The notes under the pieces are model-generated. The model made no database searches and was not told the DNA's origin. It worked only from the letters and a program-made list of their open reading frames with translations. The position numbers and the translations under genes were made by a program. This document shows positions 1 through 9,514 of a DNA stretch of 64,000 nt, one piece after another. The DNA lies in the NCBI GenBank assembly GCA_949361645.1, contig OX442437.1:3120296-3184295 (forward strand), in the 5' to 3' direction. The first letter of the stretch is position 1, and each line of letters begins with the position of its first letter. The stretch is from Spongilla lacustris (lineage: Eukaryota > Porifera > Demospongiae > Spongillida > Spongillidae).

Positions 1-13
1 AAATATTATATGG

Positions 14-38
14 CCAAGTATGATGTTCTCCACTGTAG
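14..38. repeat. Degenerate terminal inverted repeat relic
   Basis: The stretch ending in CCACTGTA at 31-38 resembles the right end of the foldback element at 4276-5774 (same spacing, about 20 of 27 positions alike by eye). It may be the right end of a related element whose body lies left of the window. Only one end is visible. Confidence 0.3.
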
Positions 39-599
39 CCTAGGTCTTATTGTCCAACGTTTGATGGGCCGCAAACAGCCGTGTCCCGTAGTCCTGCACA
101 CCAGCCGCTAATAATAGGTGATAATGTCGAAACAATGCCACACAAATTCAAAAATTCTCCAAACATTCTGTTTACACAGGTTGTTTTTGAAGCGTAGGTA
201 CTTCGTTTTTAAGTTACTAAAACTTGCCAACGATCAAAGCAGATGTCACACATTAAGTGGGGATGACTGAACAGCGAAATATGATGGCGCAAAACCGGTA
301 CAGTAACCCGCATGCGTAGCTGGCTTACGCCGCTACCTGTGCAACCATAGATCAAAGACCTTACGGAACGGGATTGGAAACGCAATACATTGCAATATAT
401 TGACAATGTTCCGCGTAAATATGACGTCATACACGTGCTTGTAGTAACTGCATGGTTCCTTGAAAGAAACCACCACACACTGATCTGTGTAACTTCAAAA
501 CCCCATCGGGTCCTTTCCCGGAAACCTGTCCAAAAGCCAAATCTCCTATGCGTAACATATTAAACGACGTACAGCCTGTTAGGAGATCAAAACATAGAA

Positions 600-659
600 C
601 AGTGGCGGATCCGGGGGGGGTATCCCCCCCCCCCCCCCCCCCCCCCCCCGCAAAACCTG
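600..659. repeat. hAT-MITE-like end followed by a 36-C homopolymer
   Basis: CAGTGGCGGATCC at 600-612 followed by eight G resembles a terminal repeat common in animal hAT-type MITEs (recalled, not searched). After TAT comes an unbroken run of 36 C at 624-659. The G8 and C36 runs could pair as a hairpin. No second end was found, so the element is incomplete or the resemblance is fortuitous. Confidence 0.4.
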
Positions 660-1824
660 TTATTAAAAATTCATGACTTCTTACGGTACGCACGACGGTA
701 CTGAACGCGTTAACGGCGCAACGATCCTTCCAATAGTGGTAATAGGTGGAGTGATTGTTATAAATGTCCCAGCCCACAGGATGTAGTTAAATATTCCGAT
801 CTATATATACAACCTATTGTACATGTACTTTGGACTATTTAACTATGACGGATCGTTAAGCGGGTACCGTATATCGATCGTTATGCCGTTCAATACTACA
901 GGAAAGTCTGGAAGCAAGTTTTACTATTAATGCCCAACTAGTGCACGAGTGATCTGTACATGTACGTCACACTACGTGTATACCTACGTTTACGTACGTA
1001 CACGTTTGTATACCACTATGAAAACTTCCACAAGTTTCGTTAGTTAGCTCACGGCTGTTTCATTCCATTGAAACCTTGGACAAAAAGGCTACGCCCCTTG
1101 ATACGAAAATTTTTCATAGCAACGGACCTAATTACGACCCTAGCAACACATCTGTTCTTGTGGATATGGACCTTTTTGTACAGACCGTTTCGATACAGTG
1201 CCGGCGTTGTCTATGTACAGTTTCTACAATGTCTACTGGTATTAATGATGAGCATCTCTGGCGCTATCTTTCAATCCTGGATGTGGCATTAGCTTGCAAA
1301 TCCACGGGGTGATTCTCGACCTAGGAGGATAAACGTTGCCCTGGTAAAGTTTCCGCCCTTATAAAGTACCTTGAAATTTTAACAGTGTAAAGCCGGTAGG
1401 TTGTTTCTATATTTTCCAGTGTCATTTCGTGGTGCCGCGTATTCTACTAGAAGTTGTGAGCCTTCAGAATATTGTTATTTTTAGCGCTATCACCCGCGAC
1501 ACCATATTCTGTATAGTGTATTGGCTATTTGTCTATGCATTGGTAAAGATGGATCTTAGCCAGATTGCTCTCTGGATGCATACTAGGTGAAACCCTCCTG
1601 CAACGGGGCCAGGGATGAACCCAACCAAGGCTGTTATGAAAAGACACAGCCCGGGCCATTCTCCCATGAGACAGCATCCTGCATATAGTGCATATGGCCT
1701 ATCCATTCCTGCATATGGTATTCAAGCAATGTGGTCTGAGTGGAACCAAGGCCTGTGGTATTGGAAACAAGGCCTGCTGGGGTTTTACTGGAACCATGGT
1801 CCATGAAGTTGACCCATCCAATGC
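660..1824. other. No gene recognised
   Basis: Mixed-composition sequence without recognisable protein, RNA or transposon. An open stretch at 1076-1312 (+) was considered and rejected. Confidence 0.5.
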
Positions 1825-2672
1825 TCTATGTACACTCCTCTAATGCCACCCATGTACACCCATCCAATGCCCCCCCACGCACACCCATCCAATGCCCCCC
1901 ACACAGACCCATCCAATGTCCCCCACGCACACCCATCCAATGCCCCCCACGCACACCCATCCAATGCCCTCCATGTACACCCATCCAATGCCCCCCATGT
2001 ACACCCACCATGTACACCCATTCAATGTCCCCATGCACACCCATCCAATGCCCCCATGTACACCATCCAATGCCCTCCATGTACACCCATCCAATGCCCC
2101 CCATGTACATCCATCCAATGCCCCCCATGTACATGTACACCCATCCAATGCCCCCTTGTACACCCATCCAATGCCCCCCAAGTACACCCATCCAATGCCC
2201 CCATGTACACCCATCCAATGCCCCCATGTACACCCATCCAATGCCCTCCATGTACGCCCATCCAATGTCCCCCATGTACACCCATCCAATGCCCCCCATG
2301 TACACCCATCCAATGCCCCCATGTACACTTTCCAATGCCCCCCATGTACACCACCCATCCTATGCCCTCTTGTACACCCATCCAATGCCTCCATGTACAC
2401 CCTTCCAATGCCCCCCATGTACACCATCCAATGCCCTCCATGTACACCCATCCAATGCTCCATGTACACCCTTCCAATGCCCCCCATGTACACCATCCAA
2501 TGCCCTCCATGTACACCCATCCAATGCCCCCCATGCACACCCATCCAATGCCTTCCATGCACACCCATCCAATGCCTTCCACGCATACCCATCCAATGTC
2601 CCCCATATACATGTACACCCATCCGATGACCCCCATGCACACACACCCATCCAATGCCCCTAGGGATGTACA
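1825..2672. repeat. 24-bp minisatellite, about 35 units
   Basis: The unit is roughly CATGTACACCCATCCAATGC plus a run of C, usually 24 bp, with 22-23-bp and longer variants. Because 24 is a multiple of three and the unit has no stop in several frames, long open frames occur on both strands with an 8-residue period (for example MYTHPMPP or VHPSNAPH). Unit-length changes shift between frames, which argues against a real protein. Confidence 0.95.
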
Positions 2673-2843
2673 CTCATCCAGGCTTGTGGGGTGATCATTT
2701 CAGTTTTATGATGGTCTATGGTGAGCTGTGCCATCTGTTGCTGTACCCATATGAATTTGCATAGAGTGAGGGATACTTAAAAGAAACCATTTGCATACCT
2801 TATAAGTACATGTGTAGCTGGACCTAGCACTTGAAGTGATTCT

Positions 2844-3105
2844 TCAGCTCTTTTGCCGCAAGAACACGTGAGCTTTAATTAAGCACAAGGTGTAAAACAT
2901 TTGGGGGTGGATCTCAGTTGTATCAACAAGAATGTTGATGTTAAAAGCCACAAGTAACTTGTCAGCATAGGAGATACAGCTGTATGGTGGCTCTGGTTTT
3001 ACTGCTCTCCCCTTTGCTTTGATCCCTCTATGCAATTTGCACCCGCACACTCGGCACAGATCATCTAGTGCTGCACTTCCATTCTTGTGGTGCGCGTTAT
3101 TCATA
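2844..3105 (-). CDS. Candidate zinc-finger-like exon
   Basis: An 86-residue reading frame starts at an ATG at 3105 and carries LCRVCG, a further Cys in PPYSC, and IHPQMFYTLC near the end. This CxxC...C...HPxxF(C)xxC layout is a zinc-binding arrangement that I associate with N-terminal domains of RAG1-like and related transposase-type proteins. The usual Cys after HPxxF is Tyr here. A GTAAG donor-like site at about 3182 on the same strand could belong to an upstream exon. It may be a host exon or transposon relic; no flanking exons were proven. Confidence 0.3.
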
Positions 3106-3545
3106 ATTTGGGTATGTGTGTTATAATAATTATAGCAGGGCGTAGGAGACACGGCACCACGGACTGAAAACATATTCTTACCTTGCAAAGATACCACTAT
3201 AAGCTGTTTTTTTACCGACAGCACTTATAAGGGCGGGAAAAAAGCTACACAGTCGTGATTTTATGCTACTTTTCCCGCCTAAAAAGAACCATCTTATGCG
3301 CGGAACGAAATGCAGTGCGCCACTCGAGGCTAATGGGTGCGTGAGGCTAAATCTAATAAGAGGACTAGTTCTAGTTACCGTTTGTTGCAATTTTATTCGC
3401 ATTAGATCGATTGGCTGCGAAAACCTCAAGTTGAAACTTTAATGAGCTTGTAAAGGGAGAGCGGTTGTTGAACCGTAAATCTTTTTCCTGTGCTCTAATT
3501 ATGACCCTTTTTGTCCAATTGTAACAGCCGTGAGCTATACCCCGG

Positions 3546-3553
3546 TATATAAA
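3546..3553 (+). promoter_or_regulatory. TATA box of the GST gene
   Basis: TATATAAA lies 36-43 bp before the GST start codon. Transcription would begin roughly 25-30 bp downstream, giving a 5' leader of only about 10-15 nt. The start codon has A at -3, a favourable eukaryotic context. Confidence 0.65.
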
Positions 3554-3588
3554 GCCACTGCAGATTTGCACTACCGCAAAACGTCAAT

Positions 3589-4200
3589 ATGTCTACTTAC
3601 AAACTTGTCTACTTCAACGCCAAGGGACGTGCGGAGCTCACTCGCCTTGTCTTCGCTCAGGCAGGCGTCGCGTATACAGACGAACGCATCACGGGCGAGG
3701 AATGGGCTACGCGCGCACCAAATACCCCGTTTGGTATGCTGCCAGTGCTAGAAGTGGACGGAAAGCAACTCGGCGGAAGCCTAGTTATGGCTCGCTATGT
3801 CGCGGAGAAGTACGGCGTTGCGGGCTCGAATGACTTTGAAAATGCCGTCATTGCCAGTATCTTGGATGCGGTGTCAGATGTGCAGCATCAATCGTATTCG
3901 TGGTTTTTTGAGAAGGACGAGACCAAAAAGGCAGAGCTGAAGAAAGATTTGGACGAACACACTTTTCCTGCTGCGCTAGCCAACTTTGAGAAGTTCGTGG
4001 CAGGAAACAGTCATGGCTGGTTGGTCGGTTCTAAAGTCACATATGGCGACTTGGGCGTTTACCTTTTACTCGACATGCTGTCGCATCTATCGCCTACAGT
4101 ACTGGACAAATTTCCATCCTTGTCGCAATTGAAGAATAGAGTGGAGAGCCTGCCCAACATCGCCAAGTGGATTCAGACCCGCCCTCAGACCCAGTTCTGA
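3589..4200 (+). CDS. Sigma-class glutathione S-transferase (prostaglandin D synthase-like)
   Basis: The 203-residue protein has the normal length for a cytosolic GST and is uninterrupted. GSTs conjugate reduced glutathione to electrophiles; some sigma-class members isomerise prostaglandin H2. The N-terminal thioredoxin-like domain shows YKLVYFNAKGRAELTRL, with Tyr8 in the position of the sigma catalytic tyrosine, and GMLPVLEVDG with the cis-proline at residue 52 before the glutathione-binding strand. GGSLVMARYVA at 62-72 replaces the usual QS-A-I-R motif: Ser64 is kept but Gln is Gly. The helical C-terminal domain has the N-capping box VTYGDL (Thr151, Asp154). No intron interrupts it, so it may be a retrogene or an ancestrally intronless copy. 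The 3' end lies only 75 bp from a foldback element, and no AATAAA was seen in the first 200 bp downstream. Confidence 0.93.
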   Translation: MSTYKLVYFNAKGRAELTRLVFAQAGVAYTDERITGEEWATRAPNTPFGMLPVLEVDGKQLGGSLVMARYVAEKYGVAGSNDFENAVIASILDAVSDVQHQSYSWFFEKDETKKAELKKDLDEHTFPAALANFEKFVAGNSHGWLVGSKVTYGDLGVYLLLDMLSHLSPTVLDKFPSLSQLKNRVESLPNIAKWIQTRPQTQF

Positions 4201-4275
4201 ACAATGATTTGTACTTAGTCTTAGTGTGTTTTGCGTACAGTTTATTCTTGTTTTCTAACATTTTATAATAGTCTA

Positions 4276-4878
4276 CAGTGGAAACCATCACACTTGCTCC
4301 TATAATTTTTTTGTACTGTTATTTTGTTCACTTGAATATATTTCAATAACAATGAGATCAAATGAAAATCTGACAAGGCAGGTATAGTGTACAACTATTT
4401 TTCAATATATACTGAAAGTTAAAAAGCATCACGTGACTATTTACTTTTGTTATTAACACTTGTTGTGACCCCAGTACAAAAAAAATTGTGAGCATAATTC
4501 CTTCTCCTGTAGGCAATAGATCTTGACCATATTCGCAATATATCTAAAGAACAAGCATTAGCAACCTTTGGCCGAGTCGGTTTTTAAGTCCGGTAAATAG
4601 TTACGGTATTATCGAGCTAGATATGCGTTTTTAGCTCGTAAAAGCTTAGCGATGCTATTTCGTAGTACGCTCTCACTGGACTGCTATATTTCGCTTCCGA
4701 GTCGTCACATGTTAGATCTATCGCGAAATCGTACTTGGGAGGCAATAGACCCTTCTTTGCCGTTAAAAAAGTGCCATCAGAGCTGAGTACCTGAAAACCT
4801 CCGCCATATCGCGATGAATTACATTTGAAACGTCATCATTGCATCATTTTGTATCGTGAATATATTTATAATGTGACG
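4276..4878 (+). repeat. Left arm of foldback element 1
   Basis: Reverse complement of 5172-5774 with few differences by eye, for example ATCATTGCATCATTTTG against its partner with GATGACGTTTC and CATTTCGTC at the inner end. The inner boundary is at ATGTGACG. Confidence 0.85.
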
Positions 4879-5171
4879 TATCGGCAGAGATAATATAGTA
4901 TCAAATTGGGCAGGTTACAAGAAACGTCAAAAAGCAAGAGGCAACTCTAAAGCTGGAAGGGAAGCGTACCCAATTAGCTATTTGGAAGCTGCCATCTAGG
5001 ATTCGAAGCTTTGGGTGATAGAACGCTAGCCTTGGCGAATGTCTTGATGGTCCATAAAGCTTCCCAATTTGATGCTACTGATTTACTAAACGTTCGCCGT
5101 GAGTGGCTGCAAGATGCAGCATCGCTAGGTTAAGAACCATTTTCACAATCCCTTGCATCCATTCGTATTAT

Positions 5172-5774
5172 CGTCACATTATAAATATATTCACGATACA
5201 AAATGACGAAATGATGACGTTTCAAATGTAATTCATCGCGATATGGCGGAGGTTTTCAGGTACTCAGCTCTGATGGCACTTTTTTAACGGCAAAGAAGGG
5301 TCTATTGCCTCCCAAGTACGATTTCGCGATAGATCTAACATGTGACGACTCGGAAGCGAAATATAGCAGTCCAGTGAGAGCGTACTACGAAATAGCATCG
5401 CTAAGCTTTTACGAGCTAAAAACGCATACCTAGCTCGATAATACCGTAACTATTTACCGGACTTAAAAACCGACTCGGCCAAAGGTTGCTAATGCTTGTT
5501 CTTTAGATGCATTGCGAATATGGTCAAGATCTATTGCCTACAGGAGGAGGAATTATGTTCACAATTTTTTTTGTACTGGGGTCACAACAAGTGTTAATAA
5601 CAAAAGTAAATAGTCACGTGATGCTTTTTAACTTTCAGTATATATTGAAAAATAGTTGTACACTATACCTGCGTTGTCAGATTTCCATTTGATCTCATTG
5701 TTATTGAAATATATTCAAGTGAACAAAATAACAGTACAAAAAAATTATAGGAGCAAGTGTGATGGTTTCCACTG
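5172..5774 (-). repeat. Right arm of foldback element 1
   Basis: Partner of 4276-4878. It runs from CGTCACATTATAAATATATT to the terminal CCACTG. Confidence 0.85.
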
Positions 5775-5776
5775 TA

Positions 5777-6490
5777 TAACACAACTAAGACTGATCCGCC
5801 TTAGCCTTACCGCAAACGTAGGTACCTACCTTCGGATTGTGATGCACTACGACTTTCGGCGCCTTAAGGAGATCGGCTAGCCGTGGAAGCGTCACTTGCG
5901 CCTCCCTACCCCAATTCCCATAAGTCTTCATTATGACTACCACAGAATTAACACGTCTTACTCACAAATGCAACGAATGCTACACACCTACGCGGTTAAA
6001 TTACATTTACGCAGGTGTGAATAACGTGGATGAATCTTATTTTACGCATGTGATCTACAAAGGGTAAAGGTGTCCTCTGCGATCATATTAGCAACAGAGT
6101 GGACTCTATGGAGGTTGGAGAGGCCTGGTGTCTTCAGTCATTGCATCAAATGACAAGAGACAACAGGGACTGGTTACTTCCATGCATATAAACCCAACTC
6201 TCACGACCCTAGCTACCCTCAGCAGAATGAGGAAGTATTGAAAAATTGATAATGATGCAGAATACGTGTTGTATTTTACGTTGTGCACTTTATATTGCCC
6301 CCCCCCCCCCCCCCACACACACACATACAGACACAATACCTGGACCACTATTAAGTACTATCTGTTCCAAGGAATAAAGCCCCACCTCCTTTCCCAAACA
6401 CAGTCTATATTTTGCACGATGAATTAGACAAAGTGTCACTGTACCTTTGCATTGTTGCGTATGGTGGCCCTTGAAGGGTGCTGCATGTAG
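5777..6490. other. No gene recognised; C17 and CA tract
   Basis: Intergenic. A run of about 17 C followed by a short CA repeat lies at 6298-6326. This interval separates the foldback element from the 3' end of MOCS2 on the opposite strand. Confidence 0.5.
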
Positions 6491-6510
6491 TACACACAAA
6501 CATTTGGTCT

Positions 6511-6516
6511 TTTATT
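6511..6516 (-). terminator. Candidate MOCS2 polyadenylation signal
   Basis: TTTATT on the plus strand is AATAAA on the minus strand, about 425 nt after the MOCS2B stop codon at 6942. Cleavage would fall near 6490. Confidence 0.45.
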
Positions 6517-6941
6517 CAAATAGCCTTTTAGTTAACACTGAGTTTGGTTGTCATTTTCATTGTACAGTACAGAGCTGTTTCAAGGTTTTGCTAGTTTTGA
6601 GACACTACTGAGGAGGAATTTCATTGGTGTCCGATAATTTTAACCTTGAAAGTGTTTGGTCTCCTAGTTGCTAAAAGACAAAAACACCTCAGAATAACAC
6701 CAGTACAATAATGTAATGCAGCGCTCAGAAGCAGAGTGCTGACTGATTGCAGAAATTTTGGAAAAATGGAAAAATATTTCATTCTTCTCAGGTTGCTTCA
6801 TTTACATGAAAGGATCATGTAAATTACATAAGATATAAACCTTCTGAACACATGGAATAACACCGATGGGTCACAGCATAGATCAAGCATGATTGCACAT
6901 ACATTTAATGACACGCATTGTAAATGCACTTACAAACAGGC

Positions 6942-9477
6942 CTATGACTTTGCAGTCCAGAAACACTCCTTGTTCTCTTTCCAAACACCATCACCATCTT
7001 CATACACTTCCTGCTCTCACAAATGGTTATAGCTGCTGTACCAAACGCCTACCTACACCAATTCACAAACCTTTTTCCAGATGGCAGCCACACTCTTTAC
7101 AGCATCAATGCCGTATGACACAGCTTCGATGGCCTCCCGCCTGTGCTCAGCAGAAACAGCCACCATAACACTGACCTGCCCTACAGGTACTACACTACAA
7201 GAAAGATGGACACATCATGTAACCTGCCTGCCTGTTGTGCTGCTAAATCATATACCCTGTTCTATGGAGGATGGCAATCTTGCACACAAGCCACCTCTCT
7301 CGAATACTACGGCACACATCCAGTAGCTGCCTTTCAGCCATTGCGACGTAAGCTTCGTACTCCAACCTGACCACTTTCCTACCTAAAGGGAATGATGAAA
7401 CACTTATTGAAAGCACACTGTGGTATATCCAAGCAATTAGTGTAGTATACTAGTGCATACAGTAGTATATCATAGCATACTCTGCTGAGTACCTGGATGC
7501 TTTTTAAAGAAAAGAAGAAACCTTACTAACATTCAAAACTTAAGTACTTAGAAATAAATACAAATTCAAATCATGAAAATAAAAAAATGTCCGTGTCACA
7601 TTAAAGTTTATCCTTACATATTGTCATATGATATCACTTCATTAAAAAAAACCAACCACAAAATGTATATTTGGAAAGTGGGAGGGACTCCTAGTGCATT
7701 TGAACACAACACCATGATGTCACAGTGAACTGTCCCATTCACAGCGCATGCACAGAACCATCCCATTCACAGTGCATACAGACAACAATTCTGTGATGTT
7801 AATGACCCATTCAGAGCCATTTCTGCACACACTCACCACTGTGGGGGTCATTCTACTTACTATATAGCTCACCACCATGAGGGTCACTCTACTTTAGCTC
7901 ACCACTATGAGAGCTCACCACTATGAGGGCTCACCACTATGAGGGCTCACCCTCACCACTGAGGGCTCACCCTCACCACTATGAGGGCTCACCCTCACCA
8001 CTATGAGGGCTCACCACTATGAGGGTCACTGTACTTTAGCTCACCACTTATGTATCCATGTAGATCAGTACACAAGGTTGTGGTTGACCAACTAAAAGTT
8101 CACATTTTGACCCTTGCCAATGTAAACGGGTGTGGGTGTTTTAAGTGGTTACATGTATTACACACCCATGTACATATCTGTCGTTGCTTTTGTTTTTGCT
8201 TATGTTTCCACACTTTACGGTTACAGTACCACAAAGAGAGCAGAAAACGGACTGTTTCCCAATTGTACACTGTCACTCCAGTTTATGTCAACATCAGATA
8301 AACATTTTTCTAAACCTCTACCTTTAAGTCGCACAAAAAGAGATGATCATTTTGTTGAGAGTTATAATAAGTCAAAGGGCATATTGAATTCTGGCCCTGT
8401 TGAATTGTTGATGCAAAATGGTTGTGCCTACATGTATGTGCCTAATTATGCTACACAGTTTGCATGTGTGATGCCAAGTAGCTACATGTACATGTACACA
8501 TACACGTATATGTACAAAGTACTAAATATTATAAGTCTTTCTGTACTGTAACTACTGCCCCACCATAATTCATAATTCAATAACTGCCTTACCATAATTC
8601 ATAATTAAAGCAATCCACCCTGTACTGCAAATGGGGGTGCAACAGTCTACAAACATCAATAGTTCTCTGTTATTCATGTATAGTGTCCTACCTGGGGCTA
8701 CCAAGGAAGGTCAATATGTACATGTAACACTTAAGGTTATGCAAAATCAAATTTCACTATTCAGATGTGTTTTTTTATTTTTTTTTTAAATTAAAAAAAA
8801 GAAGTCTGTCACAGTTACCATACAAACGTTCTATACATGTTGACATACAAGTATGTAGTGGATCCATATTTACATTTTAAGTAAATAAGGAATACATGTA
8901 TATGTACAAGTAAACTGTAGTGGTTATACATAACTGCTCCACCATAATTAGTAATCAAAACAATCCTGGACCCTGAGGGTGCAACAATCTACAACTAATG
9001 AACACCAATAGTTCTGCAATATTCATACTACTACATATTGCATTTTGGTGGTGGGCCCACTCTAAGTTACCTGAATGGCATAGATCGTTCATGCACTCAC
9101 AACCAACCAGGTGCATGTACATGTACGTGTATAGTAATGGAGCGATGACAGTACATGTGTAACCTATCTGTTGTCAAGCATAGCCCAGCCACTAAGTACG
9201 ATCGATATACATGCATACATTTGAATGTATCTTCCAGTTACAACTTTTGAAGAAGCCAAAGGCACATCCACCATCCTCACATCTGCTGTCTATACTAGTC
9301 CACAACCATAACTTGCTATGTTCATGTTTAGAATTGCATCAATTACTTTCACATTTGAAAATAGCATATGCTGCAATGGCTACCATGCAGGCATGCTACT
9401 GGGGGCTACCAAGGGAGTCTGACATGTACATGCATCATAAGGTTATGTAAAATCAATTTTCACTATTCAAGGCATGA

Positions 9478-9514
<37 letters not shown>

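Larger units (their letters stand above)
4276..5774. mobile_element. Foldback element 1 (1.5 kb, TA target site, no transposase)
   Basis: Two arms, 4276-4878 and 5172-5774, are near-perfect reverse complements of each other (about 603 bp each), separated by a 293-bp unique spacer. The outer ends read CAGTGGAAACCATCACAC on each strand, and TA lies on both sides (4274-4275 and 5775-5776), as for Tc1/mariner-type insertion. Neither spacer nor arms encode a protein. It is therefore a non-autonomous foldback element or MITE. Confidence 0.85.

Noticed and set aside
1076..1312. Open frame (+) with YDPSNTSVLVDMDLFVQT, faintly like a ligand-gated ion channel segment
   Set aside because: The resemblance stops after about 20 residues, the downstream part has no family motifs, and no splice sites bound it convincingly.
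1740..2694. Long open frames of 210-307 codons on both strands
   Set aside because: They are translations of the 24-bp minisatellite; the frame changes wherever unit length changes.
6893..7370. Three plus-strand open frames of 75-91 codons
   Set aside because: They are shadows of MOCS2B exons 3-5, which lie on the minus strand with matching splice phases.
7885..8045. Regular short repeats that might suggest a CRISPR array
   Set aside because: Units are contiguous with no unique spacers, and the context is a eukaryotic intron. The same holds for all other arrays in the window.
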